A DNA stretch of 64,000 nucleotides from Streptomyces sp. B3I8 (GCF_030816915.1 NZ_JAUSYN010000002.1:3423501-3487500); one strand, 5' to 3'; shown: positions 35,014-44,709, counted from the stretch's first letter. Notes: generated from the sequence alone by a model not told the origin. A program made the numbers and translations.

Positions 35014-35832
35014 ATGAAGGTCACCAAGACCGTCCCGGTCACCACCGCCGCCCCGGTCGCCACGGCCGCCCCGGCCGCCCGCACGTCGTCGAAGCTGCCT
35101 CGGGTCGCCGCCGCCGGCGCCGCCGCCGCGCTGGTCGTCCTCGCCGTGTCGACGCCCGCGTTCGCGCACGTCACCGTGCAGCCCGAGGGACAGGCGGCCA
35201 AGGGCGGGTACGCCGTCGTCGACTTCAAGGTCCCCAACGAGCGCGACAACGCCTCGACCACGAAGCTCGAGGTCAGCCTGCCCGCCGACCACCCGCTCGC
35301 CTCGGTCATGCCGGAGCCGGTCGAGGGCTGGAACGTCAAGGTCACGACGTCCAAGCTCGCCAAGCCGATCACCTCGCACGGCCAGAAGATCAGCGAGGCC
35401 GTCTCCAAGGTCACCTGGACCGCCACCGGCAAGGGCATCGAGCCGGGCTACTTCCAGAAGTTCCCGCTCTCCGTCGGCGCCCTCCCGGACGACACCGACC
35501 AGCTCGTCTTCAAGGCGCTCCAGACGTACTCCAACAAGGAGGTCGTCCGCTGGATCGAAATCCAGAAGGAGGGCCAGGAGGAGCCGGAGAACCCGGCCCC
35601 GGCCCTCACCCTCTCCGACGCCTCCGACGACAGCCACGGCTCCGCCGCGAAGGGCGCCTCGACCGCCTCCGGCTCTTTGGACGACTCGGCCGCCAAGGAC
35701 AGCGCCGCCGAGTCCGACGACAGCAGTGACACCACCGCACGCGTGCTCGGCATCGTCGGCATCGTCCTCGGCGCCGGGGGCGTCGCGTACGGGGTGCTGG
35801 CGGGCCGTCGCCGGAGCGGCGCCGGGGCCTGA
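35014..35832 (+). CDS. YcnI-type copper-binding membrane-anchored protein
   Basis: A 272-residue precursor. The signal peptide ends AAAALVVLAVSTPAFA and the mature protein starts HVTVQPEG, the conserved N-terminal His of YcnI (DUF1775) that coordinates copper. The beta-sandwich domain includes AVVDFKVPNERDNASTTKLE, VEGWNVKVTTSKLAKP and WTATGKGIEPGYFQKFPLSV. After an acidic Asp/Ser/Ala linker, a C-terminal helix ARVLGIVGIVLGAGGVAYGV followed by RRRSG anchors it. It probably hands copper to Sco1 or PCuAC encoded next. Confidence 0.92.
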   Translation: MKVTKTVPVTTAAPVATAAPAARTSSKLPRVAAAGAAAALVVLAVSTPAFAHVTVQPEGQAAKGGYAVVDFKVPNERDNASTTKLEVSLPADHPLASVMPEPVEGWNVKVTTSKLAKPITSHGQKISEAVSKVTWTATGKGIEPGYFQKFPLSVGALPDDTDQLVFKALQTYSNKEVVRWIEIQKEGQEEPENPAPALTLSDASDDSHGSAAKGASTASGSLDDSAAKDSAAESDDSSDTTARVLGIVGIVLGAGGVAYGVLAGRRRSGAGA

Positions 35833-35857
35833 CCGCCACGAGCAATCCACCATCGGT

Positions 35858-35898
35858 GCGGCGCCGGGGGTCGTACGACCGTGCCACCCCGGCGCCGC
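35858..35898 (+). terminator. Intercistronic 12-bp hairpin
   Basis: gcggcgccgggg (35858-35869) pairs perfectly with ccccggcgccgc (35887-35898); the loop holds the palindrome gtcgtacgac. It lies between the ycnI and sco genes and may partly terminate or stabilise the transcript. Confidence 0.55.
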
Positions 35899-35927
35899 GC
35901 CGAAGCCCTCACCCTGGGAAACACCTG

Positions 35928-36638
35928 ATGCGCATCACAGACACAGCCCGTACCGCCCGTACGTCTCGTACGTCTCGCACGTCTCGTACCAAGTACACCG
36001 CCACCGCGGCGGCCTTCCTCGCCGCCGCCGCTCTCACCCTGACCGCCTGCGGCTCCGGTGACGACGCGAGCGATCCCGTCGCCGTCGTCTCCGAGGACTC
36101 CTCCTCGAAGGGCGCCGTCACCGTCCTCGACCAGCCCTTCGAGAAGCCGGACCTCGTCCTCACCGACACGCACGGCAAGAAGTACGACCTGCGCGCCGAG
36201 ACCCAGAAGCGGCCCACGCTCGTCTACTTCGGCTACACCCACTGCCCCGACGTCTGCCCCCTGACGATGAACAACATCGCGGTGGCCAAGAAGCACCTGT
36301 CCCGGGCGGAGCAGGACAAGCTCCGCGTCGTCTTCGTGACGACCGACCCGAAGCGGGACACCCCCGCCGAACTCGGCAAGTGGCTCAAGGGCATCGACCC
36401 CGACATCGTCGGTCTGACCGGTGACTTCCCGAAGATCCAGGCCGGCGCCCGCAGCCTCGGCATCAGCATCGAGCCGACGACGAAGGACAAGAACGGGAAG
36501 ATCGTGTCCACGCACGGCACACAGGTCATCGCGTTCTCGCCCAGGACCGACGCCGGCTACCTGCTCTACAGCCAGGACGCCACGGTCGACGACTACACGA
36601 AGGACCTCCCGAAGATCGTCCAGGGGCAGAAGCCGTGA
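35928..36638 (+). CDS. Sco1/SenC copper chaperone lipoprotein
   Basis: A 236-residue precursor. The signal sequence TAAAFLAAAALTLTACGSG carries a lipobox (LTAC). The thioredoxin-like domain has the copper motif YTHCPDVCPLTMNN (CxxxC), LRVVFVTTDPKRDTP and the third ligand His in VSTHGTQVIAFSPRTDAG. Sco proteins deliver copper to the Cu-A site of cytochrome c oxidase or act as thiol reductants. The N-terminal segment has a repeated Arg-Thr-Ser motif (RTSRTSRTSRT) from a 9-bp DNA repeat. Its stop overlaps the PCuAC start (GTGA). Confidence 0.94.
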   Translation: MRITDTARTARTSRTSRTSRTKYTATAAAFLAAAALTLTACGSGDDASDPVAVVSEDSSSKGAVTVLDQPFEKPDLVLTDTHGKKYDLRAETQKRPTLVYFGYTHCPDVCPLTMNNIAVAKKHLSRAEQDKLRVVFVTTDPKRDTPAELGKWLKGIDPDIVGLTGDFPKIQAGARSLGISIEPTTKDKNGKIVSTHGTQVIAFSPRTDAGYLLYSQDATVDDYTKDLPKIVQGQKP

Positions 36639-37129
36639 ACGGCAGGTTCCGCCCGTCCGGCCGCTCCCTCATGGTGGTGGCCGGGGCCTCCACCGCGGCG
36701 GCACTGGCACTGACCTCCTGCGGCGGGTCCGACGACTCGGGCGGCTCGGCCTCCGCCGCGCCCAGGCTGAAGGTCAGCGGCGCCTACATGCCCGCACCCA
36801 TGTCCGGCGACATGGCGACGGGCTTCTTCACCGTCACCAACTCCGGGGGTGAGGACACCCTCACCTCGATCTCCAGCGACGCGGCGGCGGACGTCACCCT
36901 GCACGAGACCAAGGGCGGCGCGATGGTCGAGAAGGAATCCTTCCCGGTGCCCGCCCACGGGCGGCTCGCCTTCGCCAGCGGCGGGAACCATCTCATGTTC
37001 GAAAAACTCGACCGCAGGCCGAAGGAGGGCGAGAAGGTGGCGGTGGACCTCCACTTCGCCGTGTCCGGCACGGTCGAGGTGGAGATCCCGGTGAAGTCGG
37101 CGACGTACGTCCCGAAGACCGGGCACTGA
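36635..37129 (+). CDS. PCuAC copper chaperone lipoprotein
   Basis: A 164-residue lipoprotein: lipobox in AGASTAAALALTSCGG, then the DUF461/PCuAC beta-barrel. The copper ligands follow the H-x(n)-M...H-x-M pattern: LHETKGGAMVEKESFPVPA, and GGNHLMFEKL (His, Met, then His and Met). PCuAC passes Cu(I) to oxidase subunit II together with Sco1. The GTG start overlaps the sco stop by 4 nt, showing coupling. Confidence 0.94.
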   Translation: MNGRFRPSGRSLMVVAGASTAAALALTSCGGSDDSGGSASAAPRLKVSGAYMPAPMSGDMATGFFTVTNSGGEDTLTSISSDAAADVTLHETKGGAMVEKESFPVPAHGRLAFASGGNHLMFEKLDRRPKEGEKVAVDLHFAVSGTVEVEIPVKSATYVPKTGH

Positions 37130-37144
37130 GGGGAGAACAGCACC

Positions 37145-39325
37145 GTGACACAGACCACCGCCTCCGGCGCGGAACGGGGACCGGCCCCGGTCCGCGAACC
37201 GGGACCGGGACTGGTGCCGGGACCGGGACCCGCGCCGCGGCCGGGCTCGCGAACGTCGGCCCGGGCCGCGGCTCTGCGCGCCCTGCTTCCGCTGTTCGCG
37301 CTGCTGCTCGCCGCGGGCGGCCTGCTGCTCGGCAGTGCCTCTCCCGCGTCCGCGCACGCCGCGCTCACCGGCAGCGCCCCCGCGCAGGGGGCGGTGGTCG
37401 ACAAGGCACCCAGCGAGGTCACCCTCACCTTCTCGGAGAAGATCTCCCTTCCCTCGGGGGGCTCCGGCTCGCTCCGGGTGCTGAACCCGGCCGGCAAGCA
37501 GGTCGACACCGGCAAGCCGTCCAACCTCCAAGGCACCACCTACGGCATCCCGCTGCGCAGCGGTCTGCCCGACGGCACGTACACCGTGACCTTCCAGGTG
37601 ATCTCGGCGGACAGTCACCCCGTCGCCGGCGGTTTCACCTTCTCCATCGGCGCCCCCTCGGCGACCAGCGTCTCCGTCTCCGACCAGGCCGTGGGCGGCG
37701 GTGTCGTGGGCGCGCTCTACGGCTTCGCGCGGTACGTGTCGTACGCGGGCTTCGTCGTGCTGATCGGTGGCGCGACCTTCGTGCTCGCCTGCTGGCAGCG
37801 CGGGGCCGGTGAGCGCACGATGCAGCGGTTCGTGGTCTCCGGGTGGATCGCCCTCACCGGGGCGACGCTCGCACTGCTGCTGCTGCGCGGCTCCTACACC
37901 GGCTCCGGGAAGGTCGCCGACATCTTCGACCTGTCCCTGGTCGGGCAGGTGCTCCAGAGCAAGACGGGTGCGGCCCTCCTCTCCCGGCTGCTGCTGCTCG
38001 CCGCCGCCGCGCTGTTCGTCGCGGTGCTGTTCGGGGCGTACGCGCGCCAGGACGACGAGGACGGTGACACCGGCAAGGGGACCGAGGGCGCCAAGGACGC
38101 CGCGGGCACCGAAGACGGCGAAGACGCTGCCGACCGGGCCGCCGAGCGACGGGACCTCACGTTCGGGCTGGCCGTCGGCGGTGCCGTCATCGCGGCCGGA
38201 CTCGCGGCGACCTGGGCGATGGCCGAGCACGCCTCGACGGGCATCCAGACCTCGATCGCCATGCCCGTCGACATCCTCCACCTGCTGGCCGTCGCCACCT
38301 GGCTCGGTGGCCTCGCGGCCCTGCTGACCGCGCTGTACCGCACCCCGTCGATCGAGGCCACGGCCGTGCAGCGGTTCTCCCGGGTCGCGTTCGGCAGCGT
38401 GGTCGTACTGGTCGCCAGCGGGCTCTACCAGTCGTGGCGGCAGGTCGGCTCCTGGTCCGCGCTCACCGGCACCGCCTACGGGCAACTTCTGCTGGCGAAG
38501 GTCGCCCTGGTGGCTGTCCTCCTCGGCATCGCCCGGTTCTCCCACCGCTGGACGGCCCATCTGGCGGACGTACCGGCCACCACGAAGAAGGAGAAAGAGA
38601 AGGAGAAGAGGAAGAAGACGGTGGCGGCCGCGACCTCGGCCTCGGCCTCGGCGTCTTCCGGCAAGGCCTCGTCGGGCAGAACCGGGTCGGGCAAGCCGTC
38701 TACCGGTTCCGATGATCCCCGGCGTGCCGCCCAGCTCGCCCGGCAGCGCGCCGCGACAGCCGCGGCACGGGCCAAGCGAGTCCGCGAGGCGGACCCGTTC
38801 CGGTCCGGGTTGCGCCGGTCCGTGCTCGCCGAGGCCGGTGTCGCCGTGGTGCTCCTCGCCGTCACCACCGTGCTGACCACCACCGAACCCGGGCGCACGG
38901 AGGAGGAGGCCCAGGCCGCGAAGGCGGCTGCTTCCTCGTCGTCCTCATCGTCGTCGTCCTCGTCGTCCGACGCGCAGACCTCGGAGTCCCTCTCGCTGGA
39001 GCTGCCCTTCGACACCGGCGGCGAGGACGGCAAGGGCACCGCCCGGGTGACCCTCGATCCCGCCCGCGTCGGCGGCAACGTCATGCACGTGTATGTGACC
39101 CGGCCCAACGGCAGGACGTTCGACGTTCCCGAGGTCAAGGTCTCCTTCACCCTGGCCGCGAAGGACATCGGCCCGCTGCCGGTGAACCCGGACCGCGTCG
39201 CCACCGGGCACTGGTCGGCGAGCAGCGTACAGATTCCCCTGGCGGGCAACTGGAAGGTCGCCGTGACCGTGCGGACCTCCGACATCGACCAGGTGACCGT
39301 AGACAAGAACGCGCAGATCGGCTGA
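37145..39325 (+). CDS. CopC-CopD fusion copper protein with YtkA-like tail
   Basis: A 726-residue protein. After an N-terminal Pro-rich leader and signal anchor (RALLPLFALLLAAGGLLLGS), the CopC domain begins HAALTGSAPAQGAVVDKAP, with N-terminal His as copper ligand, and includes SADSHPVAGGFTFS. About eight membrane helices form CopD (AGFVVLIGGATFVLACWQRG, MPVDILHLLAVATWLGGLAA, FGSVVVLVASGLYQSWRQVG). A Lys/Ser/Ala cytosolic loop, one more helix (AEAGVAVVLLAVTTVLTTTE) and a C-terminal extracytoplasmic domain (GGNVMHVYVTRPNGRTFDV) follow. It imports or buffers copper at the membrane. 15 bp after PCuAC; the DyP gene starts 9 bp later. Confidence 0.93.
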   Translation: MTQTTASGAERGPAPVREPGPGLVPGPGPAPRPGSRTSARAAALRALLPLFALLLAAGGLLLGSASPASAHAALTGSAPAQGAVVDKAPSEVTLTFSEKISLPSGGSGSLRVLNPAGKQVDTGKPSNLQGTTYGIPLRSGLPDGTYTVTFQVISADSHPVAGGFTFSIGAPSATSVSVSDQAVGGGVVGALYGFARYVSYAGFVVLIGGATFVLACWQRGAGERTMQRFVVSGWIALTGATLALLLLRGSYTGSGKVADIFDLSLVGQVLQSKTGAALLSRLLLLAAAALFVAVLFGAYARQDDEDGDTGKGTEGAKDAAGTEDGEDAADRAAERRDLTFGLAVGGAVIAAGLAATWAMAEHASTGIQTSIAMPVDILHLLAVATWLGGLAALLTALYRTPSIEATAVQRFSRVAFGSVVVLVASGLYQSWRQVGSWSALTGTAYGQLLLAKVALVAVLLGIARFSHRWTAHLADVPATTKKEKEKEKRKKTVAAATSASASASSGKASSGRTGSGKPSTGSDDPRRAAQLARQRAATAAARAKRVREADPFRSGLRRSVLAEAGVAVVLLAVTTVLTTTEPGRTEEEAQAAKAAASSSSSSSSSSSSDAQTSESLSLELPFDTGGEDGKGTARVTLDPARVGGNVMHVYVTRPNGRTFDVPEVKVSFTLAAKDIGPLPVNPDRVATGHWSASSVQIPLAGNWKVAVTVRTSDIDQVTVDKNAQIG

Positions 39326-39333
39326 CCGCCACC

Positions 39334-40602
39334 ATGACCGACCAGCAGACCACCCCCGACACGACCCCTGCCACCTCTCCCCCTCCCGGGCCCGCCCTCT
39401 CCCGTCGACGGCTGCTCACCACCGCCGGGGCGACCGGGCTGGTGCTCGGCGGGGCGGGGGCGGCCGCCGGATACGCCGCGGCCCCCGCCGACGCCACCCC
39501 GCTGACCTCGCTCGGCGCCGACCGCGCGATGTTTCACGTGAAACACCAGCCGGGGATCACCACCCCGCTCCAGGCCCGCGGCCATCTCGCCGCCTTCGAC
39601 CTCGCGGCGGGCACCGGGCGCAAGGAGGCCGCCGCGCTGCTGCGCCGCTGGTCGGACACGGCCCAGCGGCTCATGGCCGGCGAGCCGTCCGCGCACGACG
39701 ACACCGACGTCGCCCGGGACGCAGGCCCCTCCTTCCTGACCGTCACCTTCGGCTTCGGGCACAGCTTCTTCGCCCGTACGGGGCTGGAGAAGCAGCGCCC
39801 GGCCGCACTGGACCCGCTGCCCGACTTCTCCTCCGACCACCTCGACAAGCGGCGCAGCGACGGCGATCTGTGGGTGCAGATCGGCGCCAATGACGCCCTC
39901 GTCGCCTTCCACGCCCTCCGTGCGCTGCAGAAGGAGGCGGGGTCCGCCGCCCGCCTGCGCTGGCAGATGAACGGCTTCAACCGCACGCCCGGCGCCACCT
40001 CCAGTCCCCGTACGGCACGCAATCTCATGGGGCAGATCGACGGCACGCGTAATCCGAAGCCGTCGGACGGGGACTTCGACGAGCGGATCTTCGTGCCCGC
40101 CTCGGGTGAGCCCGCCTGGATGGCGAACGGCTCGTACGCGGTCGTACGCCGGATCCGCATGCTGCTCGACGACTGGGAGAAGCTCTCCACCCACACCCAG
40201 GAGCAGGTCATCGGCCGCCGCAAGGCCGACGGGGCGCCGCTGACCGGTGGCGGCGAGACCACCGCGATGGACCTGGAGAGGACGGGCTCCGACGGCACCC
40301 TCGTCGTCCCCCTCAACGCGCACGCCCGGATCACGAGGCCCGACCAGAACGGCGGTGCGGCCATGCTGCGCCGCCCGTTCTCCTTCCACGACGGCTTCGA
40401 CGACGACGGGGTGCCCGACGCCGGACTGCTGTTCATCGCCTGGCAGGCCGATCCGCTGCGCGGTTTCGTCCCCGTGCAGCGCAAGCTCGACCGGGGAGAC
40501 GCGCTGTCGCGGTACATCCGCCACGAGGCCAGTGGCCTGTTCGCCGTTCCGGGGGGAGCGTCGAAGGGGGAGTACGTCGGCCAGCGATTGCTGGAGGCGT
40601 AG
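39334..40602 (+). CDS. efeB: Tat-exported DyP-type heme peroxidase (EfeB-like)
   Basis: A 422-residue precursor. The twin-arginine signal LSRRRLLTTAGATGLVLGG is followed by AAAGYAAAPADA. The DyP domain has GFGHSFFARTGLEKQRP, the catalytic Asp region MGQIDGTRNPKPSDGDFDE, VVRRIRMLLDDWEKLSTHTQ and the C-terminal GLLFIAWQADPLRGFVPVQ. Streptomyces DyP enzymes of this group use H2O2 and are linked genetically to copper enzymes, in agreement with its position at the end of the copper block. A parS site at 39531-39544 lies within codons for FHVKH. The EfeB name follows the Tat/DyP subclass; no efeU or efeO gene is nearby. Confidence 0.92.
   Translation: MTDQQTTPDTTPATSPPPGPALSRRRLLTTAGATGLVLGGAGAAAGYAAAPADATPLTSLGADRAMFHVKHQPGITTPLQARGHLAAFDLAAGTGRKEAAALLRRWSDTAQRLMAGEPSAHDDTDVARDAGPSFLTVTFGFGHSFFARTGLEKQRPAALDPLPDFSSDHLDKRRSDGDLWVQIGANDALVAFHALRALQKEAGSAARLRWQMNGFNRTPGATSSPRTARNLMGQIDGTRNPKPSDGDFDERIFVPASGEPAWMANGSYAVVRRIRMLLDDWEKLSTHTQEQVIGRRKADGAPLTGGGETTAMDLERTGSDGTLVVPLNAHARITRPDQNGGAAMLRRPFSFHDGFDDDGVPDAGLLFIAWQADPLRGFVPVQRKLDRGDALSRYIRHEASGLFAVPGGASKGEYVGQRLLEA
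39531..39544. promoter_or_regulatory. parS site 2, inside the DyP gene
   Basis: The exact GTTTCACGTGAAAC encodes FHVKH in frame, between the signal peptide and the enzyme domain, where sequence constraint is low. Confidence 0.95.
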
Positions 40603-40655
40603 TCCCCTGTCCCAGGGCGGCACATGAGCGGTCACGGGCGGACTAGGGTGAGCCC

Positions 40656-41588
40656 ATGTCAGCCAGCTATGCCTATCTCGGTCCCGAGGGCACCTTCACC
40701 GAGGTCGCCCTCCGTACGCTGCCGGAGTCGGCGACCCGGTCACTGGTCCCGATGGTCTCGGTCCCGGCCGCGCTCGACGCCGTCCGCAGCGGCGAGGTGG
40801 AAGCGGCCTTCGTGCCGATCGAGAACTCCGTGGAGGGCGGGATCACCACCACCCTCGACGAGCTGGTCGCGGGCGAGCCGTTGATGATCTACCGCGAGGT
40901 GCTGCTGTCGATCACCTTCGCCCTGCTGGTCCGGCCCGGGACGGCGCTGTCCGACATCAAGACGATCACCGCACACCCTGCCGCGCAGCCGCAGGTGCGC
41001 AACTGGCTGAAGAAGCACCTCCCGGACGTCGTCTGGGAGTCCTCGGCGTCGAACGCGGACGGCGCGCGCCTGGTCCAGGAGGGGCGGTACGACGCGGCGT
41101 TCGCGGGCGAGTTCGCCGCGGCCCGCTACGGACTGGAGGCGCTGGAGACCAACATCCACGACGCGGAGAACGCGCAGACCCGGTTCGTCCTGGTGGGCCG
41201 CCCGGCCCGGCCGGCGGCGCCGACCGGCGCGGACAAGACGTCGGTGGTGGTCTGGCAGCGCGACGATCATCCCGGCACGCTGCGGGACCTGCTGGGGGAG
41301 TTCGCCGTCCGGGGCGTGAACCTGATGCTGCTGCAGTCCCGTCCCACCGGGGAGGGCATCGGCAACTACTGCTTCGCCATCGACGCGGAGGGGCACATCT
41401 CCGACCGGCGGGTGGCCGAGACGCTGATGGGGCTGCGGCGGTCGTGTCTGAAGGTCCGGTACCTGGGGTCGTACCCGAGGGCCGAGGTGCGGGCGGAGGA
41501 CGTCCGCCCGTTGCCGCCGGGGACGTCGGACGAGGAGTTCGTGTCGGCCGCGGACTGGGTGGCGCGCTGCCAGGACGGCCGGTTCTGA
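40656..41588 (+). CDS. pheA: Prephenate dehydratase
   Basis: A 310-residue enzyme converting prephenate to phenylpyruvate in phenylalanine synthesis. The PDT domain (about 1-185) starts YAYLGPEGTFTEVALRTLP, has EAAFVPIENSVEGGITTTLD and the catalytic TRF in AENAQTRFVLVGRP. The ACT domain (about 205-285) begins WQRDDHPGTLRDLLGEFAVR and has GVNLMLLQSRPTGEGIGNYC, the feedback site with QSRP in place of the usual ESRP. 53 bp after the DyP gene, possibly with its own promoter. Confidence 0.95.
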   Translation: MSASYAYLGPEGTFTEVALRTLPESATRSLVPMVSVPAALDAVRSGEVEAAFVPIENSVEGGITTTLDELVAGEPLMIYREVLLSITFALLVRPGTALSDIKTITAHPAAQPQVRNWLKKHLPDVVWESSASNADGARLVQEGRYDAAFAGEFAAARYGLEALETNIHDAENAQTRFVLVGRPARPAAPTGADKTSVVVWQRDDHPGTLRDLLGEFAVRGVNLMLLQSRPTGEGIGNYCFAIDAEGHISDRRVAETLMGLRRSCLKVRYLGSYPRAEVRAEDVRPLPPGTSDEEFVSAADWVARCQDGRF

Positions 41589-41730
41589 CCCGCGGGAACC
41601 GACGGGACCGACGACAGCGGCGCGGGACCGACGACAGCGGCGCGACGACAGGACCGGCGGAACCCACAGCGCGGCGGCAGCGATGGAGCCGCTGTGCCGC
41701 TCGCGCTCCGGTGCTACCTGCGGATTTTTC

Positions 41731-42089
41731 GCATCCACAAAAGTTATCCACAGGTCACCGCTTCAGCCTGGGGACAAGTCGACAGCGGCCCGATCGCGAG
41801 TCGACAAATCACTGTAGACATCTTCGACCCGTCCATTCGGCCGTCGCGTCCCGTTCGTCCACTCGTTTCTCACGATCAATACTTCAGAGCGACCCAGGAC
41901 GACCAAGTGTGACCCTTTTCCACTCGAAAGGGTGACTGATGCGGGTTTCATCCCGGGATACTTCCTCCCGCCACCCTCCCGCGGAATGATCACGTTCTAT
42001 ATCCACAGACCTTCCACACAGCCTGTGGATAACTCCGTCCGGCATGTGGATACCTGTGGACAACCACATCCCAAATCCCCGTCTCCACA
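41731..42089. promoter_or_regulatory. DnaA-box cluster upstream of serS
   Basis: This lies in the 591-bp gap between pheA and serS. Exact boxes: TTATCCACA at 41744 (+), TTATCCACA at 42024 (-), TTGTCCACA at 42055 (-). One-mismatch boxes: 41999 (+) and 42045 (-). Weaker ones: 41731, 42010 and 42081. Starts at 42024, 42045 and 42055 are 21 and 10 bp apart, near whole helical turns. The region is also AT-richer than its surroundings. It may titrate DnaA or regulate serS. Confidence 0.8.
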
Positions 42090-42179
42090 AGGGAGTCGAG
42101 TCAACGCTCCGCCCGCCGACTGCTTCTTTCCAGGGAATCGGAGTCGTGAGGCGGAACCCGGCACCGGTAGCCTTGCAGG

Positions 42180-43457
42180 GTGATTGACCTTCGCCAGCTC
42201 CGTGAGGACCCCGACCGTGTCCGCGCCTCGCAGCGCGCCCGTGGTGAGGACGTCGGCCTTGTCGACGCCCTTCTCTCCGCCGACGAACGGCGCAGGTCGT
42301 CCGGCGTCCGATTCGACGAGCTCCGGTCCGAGCAGAAGTCGCTCGGCAAGCTGATCCCCAAGGCCTCCGCCGACGAGAAGGCCGAGCTGCTCAAGCAGGC
42401 CGAGCAGCTGAAGGCCGACGTCAGGGCGGCCGACGCCGCCCAGCACGAGGCCGACGAGGAGACCCGCCGCCTGCTGCTCCAGCTCGGCAACCTGGTCCAC
42501 CCCGACGTCCCGGTGGGCGGCGAGGAGGACTTCGTCGTCCTGGAGACGCACGGCACCGTCCGCGACTTCGGCGCCGAGGGCTTCGAGCCCAAGGACCACC
42601 TGGAGCTCGGCCAGGCGCTCGGCGCGATCGACGTGGAGCGCGCCGCCAAGGTCTCCGGCTCGCGCTTCTACTACCTGACCGGCATCGGCGCCCTGCTGGA
42701 GCTCGCCCTGGTCAACGCCGCGATCGCGCAGGCCACCGAGGCCGGCTTCACCCCCATGCTGACGCCCGCGCTGGTCCGCCCGCAGGCCATGGAGGGCACC
42801 GGCTTCCTCGGCCAGGCCGCCGAGAACGTGTACCACCTGGAGAAGGACGACTTCTACCTGGTCGGCACCTCCGAGGTACCCCTCGCGGCGTACCACATGG
42901 ACGAGATCATCGACGCCGAGAAGCTGCCGCTGCGCTACGCCGGCTTCTCCCCGTGCTTCCGCCGCGAGGCCGGCACCTACGGCAAGGACACCCGCGGCAT
43001 CTTCCGCGTCCACCAGTTCGACAAGGTGGAGATGTTCACCTTCGTCGACCCCGCCGAGGCCGAGAACGAGCACCGGCGGCTGCTGGACTGGGAGAAGCAG
43101 TGGCTGACCTCCCTGGAACTGCCCTTCCAGGTGATCGACGTGGCCACCGGCGACCTGGGCTCCTCCGCCTCCCGCAAGTTCGACTGCGAGGCGTGGATCC
43201 CGACCCAGGGCAAGTACCGCGAGCTGACCTCCGCCTCCAACTGCGACGGCTTCCAGGCGCGTCGTCTGTCGGTGCGCATGCGGGACGGCAAGAAGGTGCA
43301 GCCGCTGGCGACGCTGAACGGCACGCTGTGCGCCGTGCCGCGCACCATCGTGGCCCTGCTGGAGAACCACCAGCTCGCCGACGGCTCGGTGCGCGTGCCC
43401 GAGGTGCTGCGGCCCTACCTGGGCGGGCGTGAGGTGCTGGAGCCGGTGGCCGAGTGA
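42180..43457 (+). CDS. serS: Seryl-tRNA synthetase
   Basis: A 425-residue class II synthetase. The N-terminal coiled-coil arm (about 30-105) contains [20 protein letters not shown]. Motif 1 is around [19 protein letters not shown], motif 2 [20 protein letters not shown] and motif 3 [20 protein letters not shown]. The serine pocket includes [20 protein letters not shown] start. It charges both serine tRNAs in this window. The 4-nt overlap with the following HAD gene shows co-translation. Confidence 0.96.
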   Translation: MIDLRQLREDPDRVRASQRARGEDVGLVDALLSADERRRSSGVRFDELRSEQKSLGKLIPKASADEKAELLKQAEQLKADVRAADAAQHEADEETRRLLLQLGNLVHPDVPVGGEEDFVVLETHGTVRDFGAEGFEPKDHLELGQALGAIDVERAAKVSGSRFYYLTGIGALLELALVNAAIAQATEAGFTPMLTPALVRPQAMEGTGFLGQAAENVYHLEKDDFYLVGTSEVPLAAYHMDEIIDAEKLPLRYAGFSPCFRREAGTYGKDTRGIFRVHQFDKVEMFTFVDPAEAENEHRRLLDWEKQWLTSLELPFQVIDVATGDLGSSASRKFDCEAWIPTQGKYRELTSASNCDGFQARRLSVRMRDGKKVQPLATLNGTLCAVPRTIVALLENHQLADGSVRVPEVLRPYLGGREVLEPVAE

Positions 43458-44284
43458 CGGCGCCCGGCTCCACTCCCGGGCCGCGGTTCCCGTACCGGCT
43501 GATCGCGACCGACCTCGACGGCACGCTGCTGCGCTCCGACGACACCGTCTCGGAGCGCACCCGGGACGCGCTCGCCGCCGCGACGTCGGCGGGCGCCGCG
43601 CATCTGGTCGTCACCGGCCGGGCCGTCCCGTGGACCCGGCACATACTCGACGAGCTCGGCTACGACGGCCTCGCCGTCTGCGGCCAGGGCGCCCAGGTGT
43701 ACGACGCCGGGGCGCACCGGCTGCTGACCTCGGTGACCCTCGACCGCCAACTGGCCGGGGTGGCGCTCGCCAAGATCGAGGCCGAGGTCGGCCCGCTGTA
43801 CCTCGCGGCGAGCCGGGACGGTCTCGACGGCGAGGTCCTGACCGGACCCGGCTACGCGCTGAAGGGCCGGCTGCCCGCAGTGCCGTTCACCGACGCCGGT
43901 GATCTGTGGGCGGCCCCGCTGAACAAGATCTACATCCAGCATCCGACGCTGTCCGACGACGAGCTCGCCGAAGCCGCCACGCGCGCCGCCAGCGGCTTCG
44001 TCACCGTCACCATGGCGGGCGCGGGCATCGTCGAACTGCTGCCGCTCGGTCTCTCCAAGGCCACGGGGCTCTCGCTCGCGGCCCGCAGGCTCGGCGTGAA
44101 GCCGGCGGAGACGATCGCCTTCGGCGACATGCCGAACGACCTCCCCATGTTCGCCTGGTCGGCCCGTGGCGTGGCCATGGCCAACGGCCATGCCGAACTG
44201 AGGGCCGTCGCCGACGAGGTGACCGCGTCCAACGACGAGGACGGCATCGCGGTCGTCCTGGAACGCCTGCTGGCCCAGCCGTGA
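43454..44284 (+). CDS. HAD-superfamily Cof-type phosphatase
   Basis: A 276-residue haloacid dehalogenase-like hydrolase: motif [16 protein letters not shown], motif [13 protein letters not shown], Lys motif with [15 protein letters not shown], motif [22 protein letters not shown]. The large C2-type cap places it among Cof enzymes that remove phosphate from sugar phosphates or flavin intermediates; substrate unknown. Overlaps the serS stop (GTGA), so it is in the serS operon. A similar paralogue lies at 52690. Confidence 0.92.
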   Translation: MTAPGSTPGPRFPYRLIATDLDGTLLRSDDTVSERTRDALAAATSAGAAHLVVTGRAVPWTRHILDELGYDGLAVCGQGAQVYDAGAHRLLTSVTLDRQLAGVALAKIEAEVGPLYLAASRDGLDGEVLTGPGYALKGRLPAVPFTDAGDLWAAPLNKIYIQHPTLSDDELAEAATRAASGFVTVTMAGAGIVELLPLGLSKATGLSLAARRLGVKPAETIAFGDMPNDLPMFAWSARGVAMANGHAELRAVADEVTASNDEDGIAVVLERLLAQP

Positions 44285-44298
44285 CGAACGGCCGCGCA

Positions 44299-44324
44299 CC
44301 CTGCCCCCGCGGGCGGGGGCAGGG
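44299..44324 (+). terminator. Terminator of the serS operon
   Basis: ccctgccccc (44299-44308) pairs with gggggcaggg (44315-44324), 15 nt after the HAD stop. Confidence 0.75.
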
Positions 44325-44709
44325 GCTGTCGCTCCGGCTGCGACGGTGACGGTGACGGTGGTGAAGGGTCCTGAACCGGGTCCGCCCGCCCGGCCGCCTG
44401 AGCGGCGCGGGCGGGCGGGACAGGTCCTCCGGGTGGGCGGCCCGCGCGGGGATGCCCGCGCGCTCGAAGCGGCCGCCCCGGGCGGTCCTGCGCGGGGACT
44501 CGACGGAGTAGCTCCGGAGCCTCCCGCACACCGCCCTGACGGAAACGCGGCGTCCCCTGACAGGTCGTCACCGCGCTCCGCTCCCGGACCGGGGCGCCGG
44601 TCTCACCGGCGTCGTACCTCACCCTGCCGGGCTCCGGTGCCGTGCGCCACCGAATAAATCCCGACAAGCCCGCCCACGAGATCCCGGCAGGCCCGTCCGA
44701 TCGACGCCG
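44325..44709. other. Intergenic region between convergent operons, no gene seen
   Basis: 385 bases, GC-rich, with no supported coding frame. The right end contains gaataaatcccg (44652 on), an AT-rich patch. Confidence 0.4.

Noticed and set aside
41731..42089. Could the DnaA-box cluster be oriC itself?
   Set aside because: Too few boxes, and no dnaA, dnaN or rpmH genes flank it. Streptomyces oriC has many more boxes between dnaA and dnaN.
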